Source: Bacteroidales bacterium (GTDB lineage: Bacteria; Bacteroidota; Bacteroidia; Bacteroidales; UBA932). Taken from it: 64,000 nucleotides of DNA. The stretch lies in the NCBI GenBank assembly GCA_017554305.1, contig JAFZIN010000012.1, positions 59,102 to 123,101 of the forward strand, read 5' to 3'. The position numbers and the translations under genes are program-made. Position 1 is the stretch's first letter. Every line of letters starts with the position of its first letter. The notes beneath the pieces were generated by a model, which saw nothing but the letters and a program-made list of their open reading frames with translations, ran no database searches and was not told the DNA's origin. Positions 51,516 to 60,827 of the stretch are shown one piece after another.

Positions 51516-52610
51516 ATGTCACAACTAGGACTGGCTAGCAGAACACTACTCTTTCCCTATTGGCTTACTTTGGTCATTAGGAACAAGTTATATGATAAGG
51601 GTATACTGAAGGGAGAACGTTTCAGTATACCCGTTATCTCTGTAGGCAACATCACCGTAGGGGGAACCGGCAAGACTCCTCATACGGAGATGCTTGTTAA
51701 TGAACTCAGAGGGAAATATCGTCTGGCGGTAATATCAAGAGGATACAAACGCAAGAGCAAAGGCTTTCACGTTGTGAAGGTTACAGACGATTTTACTCTC
51801 TGCGGAGACGAACCTCTTCAGATAAAAAAGAAATTCCCGGAGATAATTGTTGCCGTCTGCAAAGACCGTAACTACGCTATTCACAAGGTAGTAGAGGAGA
51901 TGGGGGTCAACCTTGTAATTTTGGATGACGCCTACCAGTACAGAAAGGTGATACCATCTTTTAACCTGCTGCTCATCAACTACAACAAAACCATTGTGGG
52001 TGACAATCTCCTCCCGATAGGTCACTTAAGAGACCTTCCGTCACAAACCAAACGTGCAGACGCTGTAATAATTACAAAGTCTCCGGATTTTAGTTTTTTT
52101 GACGGCAACCAGGATGATGAGAAGGGGCTTGAGATAACAACCCAGCAGGAGCAGGTGTGGCGCAAATCGCTTAAACTCAGAGATGAACAGAGGCTTTACT
52201 TTTCCACCTCTCTGTTTGAAGCGGCTCAGCCTGTATTCCCGGGAATCTGCAATGTCAGATATATCTACTCAAAATTTGCAGTGGCCTTTACCGGCATTGC
52301 AGATGACTACCTTTTCCGCTCTCAACTTGGCACCACTCACAAAGTGGAGGAGATACTTAAGTTTAAGGATCATAAAAATTTCAGCCGTTCAAATATCCGC
52401 TCAATAGAGGCAATGGCTCAACGTCAGAAAGAGGCTGCAGTTATTACAACTGAGAAGGACAGCATGAGGCTGAAAAGTAACAAGTATCTCTCCAATCAGC
52501 TGAAAGAGAGGCTGTTCTATTTGCCTATCGGGAGTAAGATAATACCAACCGTAAAGAGAGAAGAGTTTTTCTGTGCGGCGGTTATGACTTCAAATACAGA
52601 GAATAAATAA
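51516..52610 (+). CDS. lpxK: Tetraacyldisaccharide 4'-kinase
   Basis: A 364-residue lipid A biosynthesis kinase: SVGNITVGGTGKTPHTEML is the P-loop, RGYKRKSKGFHVV and LVILDDAYQYRKV the DD(x)Q motif (family DDGxQH, here DDAYQY). It phosphorylates the 4'-position of the lipid A precursor at the inner membrane. An N-terminal hydrophobic helix (LFPYWLTLVI) anchors it. The changes around the DDGFQH motif are common in this phylum. Confidence 0.92.
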   Translation: MSQLGLASRTLLFPYWLTLVIRNKLYDKGILKGERFSIPVISVGNITVGGTGKTPHTEMLVNELRGKYRLAVISRGYKRKSKGFHVVKVTDDFTLCGDEPLQIKKKFPEIIVAVCKDRNYAIHKVVEEMGVNLVILDDAYQYRKVIPSFNLLLINYNKTIVGDNLLPIGHLRDLPSQTKRADAVIITKSPDFSFFDGNQDDEKGLEITTQQEQVWRKSLKLRDEQRLYFSTSLFEAAQPVFPGICNVRYIYSKFAVAFTGIADDYLFRSQLGTTHKVEEILKFKDHKNFSRSNIRSIEAMAQRQKEAAVITTEKDSMRLKSNKYLSNQLKERLFYLPIGSKIIPTVKREEFFCAAVMTSNTENK

Positions 52611-52628
52611 CAGTTAAATAATAGTTTT

Positions 52629-53912
52629 ATGACACAAACAAGGAAACCTAATTATGCAATTCCATTGGCCTGCATAGGATTTATGTTCTTTGCGGTTGGT
52701 TTTGCTCTGGGACTTAACGGATACCTTATTCCGCTTCTTAAGTCCTCTCTAAATGTCTCCGGAGGTGCCTCTTACCTTATTCTTTTTGTAACCTTCTCTT
52801 CCTTCCTCATTTTTGGTTATCCGGCAGGGAGCATCATTAAGAAGATTGGATACAAGAAGACTATGGCCCTCTCGTTTTTGATTTTTACCGCAGCGTTCCT
52901 GCTCTTTGTATGGCCTGCTAAAATTGCAGATGCCAATATGGAGGGTGGCATTGTTGCTGCAAATGTAAGAATCAAATGTCTGGTACTCTTCCTAATTGCC
53001 TCATTCATAAGTGGATTGGGAAACACTGTACTTCAGGCAGCCATTAATCCTTACATTACCATTCTGGGTCCTATGGAAACCGGAGCCAAGAGAATAAGCA
53101 TAATGGGTATCTGCAACAAACTTGCTTATCCTATTGCTACTCTGTTTCTTGCATGGCTTATTGGTAAATCTATAGGTGACGCTCAGGTAGGTGATATCAT
53201 TAAACCGTTCTACGTAATTGCAGCCATCTTCTTTGTTCTTGGCGTTCTGGTTCTCTTTGCTCCGCTTGAGGAGATAAAGGCAAAAGGAGAGGAGGAGGGT
53301 CACGAGGAGGATTGCCCATACGCAGCCGGAAAGACCTCAATCTGGCAGTTCCCTCACCTGGTTTACGGCTGTCTTACACTATTCCTATATGTAGGAGTTG
53401 AGACTTTGGCTCTGCAAACCCCTGTAGATCTGGCAAGTACATTGAATCTGCCTAACCCGGAGCTCTATCCGTGGCTTCCTTCTATAGGTATGGTGATTGG
53501 TTATCTCTGCGGAATTCTGCTCATTCCTAAGAAACTTTCTCAGGAGAGCGCCCTTAAGATTTGCGCCTGGATAGCCGTTGTTGGAACCCTTTGCTCACTC
53601 TTTGTGCCTGCAAGACTTTCTGTCTGGTTCCTCTTCACTATGGCTTTGGCTTGCTCACTTATGTGGCCTGCTATATGGCCTCTGGCAATGGCAGACCTTG
53701 GTAAGTTTACCAAGAAAGGTGCTGGCTTACTGGTAGTTACAATCTTTGGCGGAGCTGTTGTTCCGTTCCTCTTTGGTCTTTTGAAAGACTTCCTTCAGAA
53801 CTCTGCAGGGTTGGAACCGGCTCAGGCAATTCAGTATGCATACCTCATTGCATTGCCATGTTTTTTGGTAATAATGTGGTACGCTTACCGCGGTTATAAG
53901 ATTAGAAAGTAA
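52629..53912 (+). CDS. MFS sugar transporter (FucP/GluP type)
   Basis: A 427-residue protein with twelve transmembrane segments. FFAVGFALGLNGYLIPLLK, FGYPAGSIIKKIGYKKTM and GLGNTVLQAAINPYITILGP resemble the fucose/glucose-galactose permease group of the major facilitator superfamily, H+ symporters of the inner membrane. It lies before a SusC/SusD locus, so it may import a sugar released by that system. Substrate not determinable. Confidence 0.88.
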   Translation: MTQTRKPNYAIPLACIGFMFFAVGFALGLNGYLIPLLKSSLNVSGGASYLILFVTFSSFLIFGYPAGSIIKKIGYKKTMALSFLIFTAAFLLFVWPAKIADANMEGGIVAANVRIKCLVLFLIASFISGLGNTVLQAAINPYITILGPMETGAKRISIMGICNKLAYPIATLFLAWLIGKSIGDAQVGDIIKPFYVIAAIFFVLGVLVLFAPLEEIKAKGEEEGHEEDCPYAAGKTSIWQFPHLVYGCLTLFLYVGVETLALQTPVDLASTLNLPNPELYPWLPSIGMVIGYLCGILLIPKKLSQESALKICAWIAVVGTLCSLFVPARLSVWFLFTMALACSLMWPAIWPLAMADLGKFTKKGAGLLVVTIFGGAVVPFLFGLLKDFLQNSAGLEPAQAIQYAYLIALPCFLVIMWYAYRGYKIRK

Positions 53913-53976
53913 TTAAGGAATGTAACGAAAATTGCATTTTTTGCATCATTTATTATGATTTGTCAGAATTATTATA

Positions 53977-53984
53977 TAATTTTG
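53977..53984 (+). promoter_or_regulatory. -7 box of the susC operon
   Basis: TAATTTTG, matching TAnnTTTG, about 60 bp before the susC ATG. A TTTG at 53959-53962 is 14 bp upstream, closer than usual. Confidence 0.5.
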
Positions 53985-54043
53985 ACCCGTTATTTTTAGA
54001 CCAAAATACTAGAAAAAACACTTTAACCAAATAAAAATTAACT

Positions 54044-57000
54044 ATGTTCAAACAAACAAAAACTAACAGACATTTTCGTCTGGGCGTTGCTTTCCTATTG
54101 GCAGCTATGCTGTCTATCGGTGAGGTAATAGCACAGAACGTAAATGTTAGCGGAAAGGTCACCGATCAAAACGGTGAGCCGGTTGTTGGTGCTGCTGTTC
54201 TCGTAAAGGGCACTAAGACCGGAACAAGTACGAACGTAGACGGCCGCTATAATATCAAGTGTGCCTCTAACGCTGTACTTGTATTCCAATCAATTGGTTA
54301 CACCACTCAGGAAGTGGCAGTAAACAACAGAAGTGTGGTTAACGTAGTCCTCAGAGATGACGCCGTTCAGTTGGACGCAGCTGTCATCACTGCAGAGTAT
54401 GGTATGAAGCGTGTACAGCGTTCCGTAGGATCTGCCGTACAGAACGTTAAGGCTACTGATATTCAGGAGTCTGGACGTGACGCTTTCGTTGCCGCTCTTC
54501 AGGGACGTGTTGCAGGTATGACCGTTACCACCACCAGTGGTGCTCCTGGTGCATCAACCAGCGTAGTGCTGCGTAGTGTAACATCTATTTCCGGTAACAA
54601 CCAGCCTCTGTACGTTATTGATGGTGTGCCAATGAACAACAGCACCTTCGATGCACGTAACGGATTCGCAGTAGATGACCTCGATGCAGGCGGAGTAAAA
54701 TTCTCCAGTTTGTATGAGGACTTCTCCTCAAGAGGAAACGACCTCAACCCGGAGGATATTGAGAGCATGACCATCCTTAAGGGAGCTGCAGCTGCAGTGC
54801 TCTATGGATCAGATGCTTCCAACGGTGCCATTGTTATCACCACCAAGAAAGGTAGTGCAGGCAAAGGAAAGGTTACATACAGTAACAACCTTACCTGGTC
54901 CAAGAGCTACGGTTATCCAAAATCTCAGACCGAGTTTGCCAACGGACAGTATGGTCTTACTAACTACTACTACACCAGCCGTTTCGGAGGCAGATATCCA
55001 ACCGACGGCAGTGTAAAGCTGTATGATAACGTAAAGGCTATTCTTCAGACCGGATTTGCTCACCAGCACAATGTATCTGTTGAGGGCGGTACAGACAAGG
55101 TTACCGTTCGTGGTGCTGCTTCTTATCTTGATCAGAAAGGAACAGTAAAGACTACAGAGTACACCAAGTTGAACATTACCCTTTCCGGTAAGGCACAGGT
55201 AACCAAGTGGCTCAACTTTGACGCCATGATGGGTTACACTGAGACATCCAACAGCAAGGCCCGCAAGGGTAACATCGGTGTTCTTCGCAGAGCTTACATT
55301 TGGCCTATCGTAGACGACATGAGTCAGTATCTTGATGAGGACGGAGTTCAGATGAAACTTCCTGCTTACTATACAGACCATGACCTTTACAACCCGTTGT
55401 ATGACTTGTACAAGAACCGCAACCATGATGCAACAAAGAGATTCTTGACCACTCTGGGTGTAAACATTACCCCAACCAAGAATACCTACATCAGCGCCAA
55501 GTTAGGTTGGGATAACTCCAAGTCTACTTACGAGAACCACTATCATCCTTACTTTGCAAACCGTGACAACGGTGATTACGGCAAGGCAGGAGGTTACAAC
55601 CTCTCCAAGTATGACATGGCAGACAAATCCGTGAACGTACTTGCAGGTTACAACAACCAGTGGGGTGATTTCACATTCCGTGCTCAGGTTGGTTACCACC
55701 AGCAGGAGAACTACACAGAGAGCCTCTCTACATACGGTACCAAGTTTACAGCCGTAGACTTCTACTCTCTGGCAAACTGCGATCCTCAGACAGTTGTAAC
55801 TCGTGAGCATCATGCAAAGAGAAGAATCCAGGGTATTTCCGGATCCATTGAGTTGGGCTGGAAGAACATGGCCTTCTTGAACTTCAGAGGACGTAATGAC
55901 TGGTCTTCAACTCTTCCAAAGGATAACCGTTCATACTTCTATCCTGCAGTTGAGGCTTCCTTCATTGCAACTGAGCTTCCGTTCTTAAAGAACAACGATT
56001 ATCTTTCATATTTGAAACTTAGAGCTTCCTTTGCTGAGGTAGGTAAGGATGCTACTCCTAACGCTATCTATCCTGCTTTGGAGTCTACAGACAACATTGG
56101 CGGTGGTTTCAAATACGGCTACACCGGTCCTAACCCAACCCTGAAGCCGGAGATGAACGATGAGACCGAGATTGGATTTGAGGCACGTCTTTTCAATGAC
56201 CGCGTCAATATGGACTTCTCTTACTACTGGAGAAAGTGTAAGAACCAGTATGTAACAGACTTCCGTCTGTCATACGCAACCGGTTTCGTATTGAATAACA
56301 TGAACGTGGGTACATTTAAGACCTGGGGCTGGGAGTTCCACATTGATGGCGACATCATCCGCAACTCTTCAGGTTGGAGATGGAACGTAGGTTTGAACTT
56401 AGACCACAATGATTCTAAGGTTACCTACCTCCCAGAGAACGTATCTGAGTACTATAACCCTTACACCTGGATCCTTAACGGTATCCGTAACGGTGTGAAG
56501 AAGGGCTATCCTATCTACGCCATGACAGGTTATGATTATGAGCGTAATGACAAGGGTCAGGTTCTGATCAGCGCAACCACCGGTCTTCCTTTGACAAAGT
56601 CTGAGTGGGTTTACATTGGCGACCGTAACCCTAAGTTGAAGTATGGTATCACCTCATCCGTAAGCTGGAAGAACTTCCGCTTCTCCATGTTGTTGGACGG
56701 CCGTTTTGGTGCTTCCATTGTAAACGGAACCAAGTACAACATGATGGTAAACGGAACCAGCAAGGAGTCTGTAGAACTCCGCCAGACCGGAAAGTACATC
56801 TTTAACGGTGTTCTTAAGGACGGCAACGAGAATACAGCTAATCCTACTCCTAACAACATCATTGTTGACTACTCTATCATGCCAAGCTACTTTGCTGGTG
56901 CAGATATTTCATGGTTTGAGAAGCATGTGAACTACCTTCGTCTGAAGGAGTGCCGCTTCCAGTACACTGTACCAAAGAGCTGGCTGCAGAATGCAACTCA

Positions 57001-57190
57001 CAACCTGCTTTCAGCAGCAAGTGTATGGGTTAGTGCAAACGACCTGTTCACCATCACTAACTACTCAGGTATTGATCCTGTAGGTAATGCCAACTCTGCC
57101 GCTCTTGGTGGAACCGGCGGATTCGGAATGGACTGGTGGGGAACTCCTACACCAAGAAGCATTTCCGTAGGTATCAACTTAACCTTCTAA
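54044..57190 (+). CDS. SusC/RagA-family TonB-linked outer-membrane receptor
   Basis: A 1048-residue TonB-dependent transporter: signal peptide, a carboxypeptidase-regulatory-like beta sandwich (NVSGKVTDQNGEPVVGAAVL), the plug (RVAGMTVTTTSGAPGAST, VLRSVTSISGNNQPLYVIDG) with ILKGAAAAVLYGSDASNGAI, and a 22-strand barrel ending in ISVGINLTF with terminal Phe. It takes up a ligand (oligosaccharide or peptide) bound by SusD. No glycoside hydrolase, anti-sigma or sensor gene follows, so the substrate is unknown. Confidence 0.95.
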   Translation: MFKQTKTNRHFRLGVAFLLAAMLSIGEVIAQNVNVSGKVTDQNGEPVVGAAVLVKGTKTGTSTNVDGRYNIKCASNAVLVFQSIGYTTQEVAVNNRSVVNVVLRDDAVQLDAAVITAEYGMKRVQRSVGSAVQNVKATDIQESGRDAFVAALQGRVAGMTVTTTSGAPGASTSVVLRSVTSISGNNQPLYVIDGVPMNNSTFDARNGFAVDDLDAGGVKFSSLYEDFSSRGNDLNPEDIESMTILKGAAAAVLYGSDASNGAIVITTKKGSAGKGKVTYSNNLTWSKSYGYPKSQTEFANGQYGLTNYYYTSRFGGRYPTDGSVKLYDNVKAILQTGFAHQHNVSVEGGTDKVTVRGAASYLDQKGTVKTTEYTKLNITLSGKAQVTKWLNFDAMMGYTETSNSKARKGNIGVLRRAYIWPIVDDMSQYLDEDGVQMKLPAYYTDHDLYNPLYDLYKNRNHDATKRFLTTLGVNITPTKNTYISAKLGWDNSKSTYENHYHPYFANRDNGDYGKAGGYNLSKYDMADKSVNVLAGYNNQWGDFTFRAQVGYHQQENYTESLSTYGTKFTAVDFYSLANCDPQTVVTREHHAKRRIQGISGSIELGWKNMAFLNFRGRNDWSSTLPKDNRSYFYPAVEASFIATELPFLKNNDYLSYLKLRASFAEVGKDATPNAIYPALESTDNIGGGFKYGYTGPNPTLKPEMNDETEIGFEARLFNDRVNMDFSYYWRKCKNQYVTDFRLSYATGFVLNNMNVGTFKTWGWEFHIDGDIIRNSSGWRWNVGLNLDHNDSKVTYLPENVSEYYNPYTWILNGIRNGVKKGYPIYAMTGYDYERNDKGQVLISATTGLPLTKSEWVYIGDRNPKLKYGITSSVSWKNFRFSMLLDGRFGASIVNGTKYNMMVNGTSKESVELRQTGKYIFNGVLKDGNENTANPTPNNIIVDYSIMPSYFAGADISWFEKHVNYLRLKECRFQYTVPKSWLQNATHNLLSAASVWVSANDLFTITNYSGIDPVGNANSAALGGTGGFGMDWWGTPTPRSISVGINLTF

Positions 57191-57203
57191 TAAAGAAAGG
57201 AAT

Positions 57204-59156
57204 ATGAAAAAGATATATACTATAATTCTTATTGCAACACTTGGTTTGTTTACCACAGGTTGTGATCACTATCTGGATGTTAACAAGAACGTTGATGCTC
57301 CGGATGAGCAGCAGGTGGAGGATTACATGTATCTGGCAGGTATTGAGTCTGCACTTCAGGGTCTGTACTGGGATATCCGTGCAACCGGCGTTCTCTCTCA
57401 GATGATGGGTACTTCTTCCTACACAGGATTCTGCAACAACTACTGGACTCCTTCCGATTCCGGTGGAGAAATGTGGAGAGTAACTTACTGGCTCCAGGGT
57501 ATGAACCTTGAGAACCTTATCAAGTATGCTGTTGAGCATGAGCGTTGGACTATGGCCGGTATAGGTTATACTCTGAAGGCTCACTCTTGGGACGTAACCA
57601 CAAAAGAGAACGGAGAAATGCCTCTCCGTCAGGCTTTTGTTCCTGGAGTTCTTGCTTTTGACTATCAGTATCAGGATGAGATTTATGACTCAATTCAGTC
57701 ATGGGCTCGCCGTGCTATTGATTATTTTGAGATGACCGATAATACCAATTATGGCTCTCAGCTGAAGGATTACGATATCATTTACGGCGGCAACAAGACC
57801 AAGTGGCTCCAGTTTGCTCACGGTGTAATCTGCCGTAACCTGGCTTCTCTTACCAGAAAGTCTGACTTCCTTTCCAAGTATGCAGATGAGTTGATTGCTC
57901 ACGGTAAACTCGCTATGCAGAGCGTTGCAGATGACTGCGTTATGCAGACTCCGGGCGGCGGAGCAGATGCTCAGTTTGGTGCATACAACAACTTCTGGTG
58001 CCCAAGAAGAGGTAACCTTTCCAACTCTTACTGGCAGGGTGACTTCATTGTAAAGATTATGACAGGTACCGTTCCTTTGTATGACCACGCAACTGGTGAT
58101 ATCGTTAAGACGGACAAGGATGACAGCCATTCAGACTACTATCCTTACAAGCTTAACCCTAACCAGATTATCTGCGATACCAATGTAGATGTAACAGGTC
58201 ACTATGACCCTCGTGTAGCAGCTAAGCTTGCTACCCGTGATAACATCACTTACGAGGATATTGATAAGGCAGAGGTTGTAAAGTACTACAAGTATTATGG
58301 TGCACAGTTCACCAACTCCGTAGGATATCAGGGATGGACAACTCCTAACTTCTATACAGGAAGAGCCGGATATGCTGCAAACGTTGACGTAGACGGTATC
58401 GGCCGCTGGCTGTACCGTGAGAACGCTCCTTATATCATTATGACTTCTGCTGAGATCCAGTTTGAGATGGCAGAGGCTTACTGGTACAAGGGAGACAAGG
58501 CTAACGCTTTGGCTTGCTGGAAGAGAGGTGTTGAACTGGATATGGAGTTCACTGAGAAATACCTCTATCCTGGTTCAAAGGAAGCAACTTCAACAGGATT
58601 TAAGGACTACGGTTCTCTCCCTGGAGGAGACAAGATTGCTACCAAACTCTTTAACTCTTTGGCTAAGGAATATCTTGCAGGACCGTTCGTTGCAGGAATC
58701 AACACAGGCAACCTCACTCTGTCTCACATTATGATGCAGAAGTATGTTCACCTCTTCCCATGGGGTGCATACGAGGCTTGGGTTGACCTTAGAAAATATC
58801 ATTATGATATTGCTTATACCGGAGATTATCCTTCCAACGGAAACGGCTGGACTGTTACAGCTATTGATCAGAAGTGGGATGAGGACGCTACTAAGGTTTA
58901 TAAGGGATTCTATATGAAACCTGCACAGGTTCAGGGTAGAAGAACTTCATTCAACCAGGATAACCTCGGTTCTCCTGCTTACCGTATGACTCCTCGTTAC
59001 AACTCCGAGTACATGTGGAACAAACCAGCTCTGAAGGCTCTGAAGCCTATACCTGGATTGATTGAAACAGCAACAGGAGATGCTTACAAGAACTACCATA
59101 TCTCTATGCCTTGGTTCGCTTATCCTGGAGATATGCCTGAATCACTTCCTTATTAA
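57204..59156 (+). CDS. SusD/RagB-family surface lipoprotein
   Basis: A 650-residue protein with lipobox LFTTGCDHYLDVNKN, the usual SusD start after lipidation, and tetratricopeptide helices (IQFEMAEAYWYKGDKANALA) that contact SusC. It caps the SusC transporter and binds the ligand at the cell surface. It is larger than the 550-residue typical length. 13 bp after susC; the pair is a standard unit. Confidence 0.94.
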   Translation: MKKIYTIILIATLGLFTTGCDHYLDVNKNVDAPDEQQVEDYMYLAGIESALQGLYWDIRATGVLSQMMGTSSYTGFCNNYWTPSDSGGEMWRVTYWLQGMNLENLIKYAVEHERWTMAGIGYTLKAHSWDVTTKENGEMPLRQAFVPGVLAFDYQYQDEIYDSIQSWARRAIDYFEMTDNTNYGSQLKDYDIIYGGNKTKWLQFAHGVICRNLASLTRKSDFLSKYADELIAHGKLAMQSVADDCVMQTPGGGADAQFGAYNNFWCPRRGNLSNSYWQGDFIVKIMTGTVPLYDHATGDIVKTDKDDSHSDYYPYKLNPNQIICDTNVDVTGHYDPRVAAKLATRDNITYEDIDKAEVVKYYKYYGAQFTNSVGYQGWTTPNFYTGRAGYAANVDVDGIGRWLYRENAPYIIMTSAEIQFEMAEAYWYKGDKANALACWKRGVELDMEFTEKYLYPGSKEATSTGFKDYGSLPGGDKIATKLFNSLAKEYLAGPFVAGINTGNLTLSHIMMQKYVHLFPWGAYEAWVDLRKYHYDIAYTGDYPSNGNGWTVTAIDQKWDEDATKVYKGFYMKPAQVQGRRTSFNQDNLGSPAYRMTPRYNSEYMWNKPALKALKPIPGLIETATGDAYKNYHISMPWFAYPGDMPESLPY

Positions 59157-59159
59157 TAC

Positions 59160-60008
59160 ATGAAAGATATGAAAAAGATATTATTTTCAATATTGGCTAT
59201 AGCTGCTGTCTTTGCTCTGACTTTCTGTACCAAGCATAAGATTGAGTTTGATGCAGAGCCATATAGCGGAAACGAGGCAGAATTCCAGCTTCACTATTTT
59301 GAGCCTATCAATAACGTGGCTGCCAACAATATAGATTCTACCTATATTAACGGCCAGTTGTATGCAAATGTAACAGGTTCAGGTACCCTGTACCCTTACA
59401 ATGGACTTCCTGGTGGCGGTACCGGAAGATTCTATCGTGTTGCTGCCGGACAGGTAAACATTAAGTTGATGAGAAAGGGTGCTGTTGTATATGACAAAAA
59501 CTGTACTCTTACTGTAGGAAAGCAGAACGTGATTATTCACGATCTGAACAAAGAGCCTATAGTTTTGGACAACAAGTATCCTTACTGGGACTATTCTGCT
59601 CCAGCACATGTAGCACAGTGGGGTACTGACTCCGTTTGCAAGGTAATGTTTGTGAACCTCCTTTATGAGACAACAGGCGTTCCTTATCCTGGAAAACTTC
59701 AGTATCAGGGCAAGCGTCAGGGTGAAACCGAGTACTTCAACGTAGGCGAGCCGGTTGGCTTTGGCGAGGCTACAGACAGAGTGGAGATCATTATTCACAA
59801 GAGTGTATTCAACTCTTCTGGTTACCAGAGAATTGACTACAGAATCCTTGACGAAAACGGTAATGTTCTCCAGAAGTGGAACGGTTCCAAGATGGTTAAC
59901 TACACAGACTACTGGAACGGATACATCGGAAGAGTATACACTCACTTCTTCCGTGGTATGAGAACCAAAACGCCTGCTTGTGACGTTAGTCAGTGGACGA
60001 ACCTGTAA
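59160..60008 (+). CDS. Lipoprotein of the SusC/D locus
   Basis: A 282-residue lipoprotein with lipobox FALTFC and beta-rich composition (AEFQLHYFEP, YVNIKLMRKG-like strands); a two-domain layout resembling DUF4397/SusE-type surface proteins. Three bases separate it from the SusD stop, so it belongs to the operon. It may bind the same ligand on the outside. The start could be 59160 or the ATG three codons on. Confidence 0.72.
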   Translation: MKDMKKILFSILAIAAVFALTFCTKHKIEFDAEPYSGNEAEFQLHYFEPINNVAANNIDSTYINGQLYANVTGSGTLYPYNGLPGGGTGRFYRVAAGQVNIKLMRKGAVVYDKNCTLTVGKQNVIIHDLNKEPIVLDNKYPYWDYSAPAHVAQWGTDSVCKVMFVNLLYETTGVPYPGKLQYQGKRQGETEYFNVGEPVGFGEATDRVEIIIHKSVFNSSGYQRIDYRILDENGNVLQKWNGSKMVNYTDYWNGYIGRVYTHFFRGMRTKTPACDVSQWTNL

Positions 60009-60017
60009 TAGTTAGAT

Positions 60018-60046
60018 AATGCTGCGGCAGAATCTGCCGCGGCATT
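60018..60046 (+). terminator. Hairpin after the SusC/D operon
   Basis: AATGCTGCGGCAGA and TCTGCCGCGGCATT form a strong inverted repeat with almost no loop, just after the stop codon at 60008. There is no T-run, so this may be a transcript-stabilising or factor-aided end. Confidence 0.65.
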
Positions 60047-60172
60047 ATTGGCTTATAATCATCCGGAACTGTTTATTTGTCTTGGGTCTTAAATTGGAAC
60101 AATATTTGATTTACCAGACGTAAACAGTTCCGGTTGTATTATGTGGACAGTTAACCTTTAATAATTCAGAAG

Positions 60173-60688
60173 ATGAAAAAGATTTTGATTTTTGCTCTTG
60201 CACTTGTTTTTGCTCTTCCTTCATTTGCTCAGAAGCTCTCAAAAGAGGAGAAGGCTGCACAGCAGAAAGCTCTCTATGAGACTATGGTTAAGGCATTTGA
60301 AGAAAAGGATTGGGCCATTGTTCCATCTTCTTATACAGATGCAGACGGTATTTCAGAGCAGCTCACAGACAACAGCATATTTATCTCATACGAGAAGACA
60401 AATATGTTTATGCAAGGATTCAGAGTTTGCGGGAACTCTTATACCAACGTTGCAGAGGTAAAGGAGTATACAGAAAACAAAGACAAGAAGGGAAACATCA
60501 AGAACATTATTATCAGAGTTCAAGGAAGACATATTCAGGGTACTTACAAAATCTCCTTGCCAAAGGTAGATAACGGTAACATTGTGGATGTAATTTTTAC
60601 TCCTTCTACAGGTACCGTACGTAAGTTCCAGGGTCCTGTAGTACCTTCCAAGGTTGCTGGATTCTATAAGAAATCTAACCCTGAGTAA
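60173..60688 (+). CDS. Exported DUF4251-family protein
   Basis: A 171-residue protein with signal peptide (MKKILIFALALVFALPSFAQ), followed by a charged helix and a beta domain: NSIFISYEKTNMFMQGFR, IRVQGRHIQGTYKISLP and VVDVIF-like strands typical of DUF4251, a small periplasmic Bacteroidota family of unknown role. Single gene behind the SusC/D operon, with its own terminator. Confidence 0.8.
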   Translation: MKKILIFALALVFALPSFAQKLSKEEKAAQQKALYETMVKAFEEKDWAIVPSSYTDADGISEQLTDNSIFISYEKTNMFMQGFRVCGNSYTNVAEVKEYTENKDKKGNIKNIIIRVQGRHIQGTYKISLPKVDNGNIVDVIFTPSTGTVRKFQGPVVPSKVAGFYKKSNPE

Positions 60689-60752
60689 TTCCTATAATTC
60701 AAGCTCTTACGGCCATGCTCAAAAGAGCGGCATAAGAGATCAAAAGAAAAAG

Positions 60753-60788
60753 GAGATGACTAAAACTTTTTTTGGTCATCTCTTTTTT
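60753..60788 (+). terminator. Intrinsic terminator of the DUF4251 gene
   Basis: GAGATGAC (60753-60760) pairs with GTCATCTC (60775-60782), followed by six T. Confidence 0.82.
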
Positions 60789-60827
60789 ACTATACGGCTT
60801 GCCGGTTGTCTATCTGAATTGTGAGCT

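Noticed and set aside
54809-55426. Long open frame (205 codons) on the minus strand inside susC
   Set aside because: It is a shadow of the SusC coding sequence; no family resemblance and no promoter.
59379-59945. 188-codon minus-strand frame in the SusC/D lipoprotein gene
   Set aside because: Shadow frame; the plus-strand gene continues the operon with a lipobox start.
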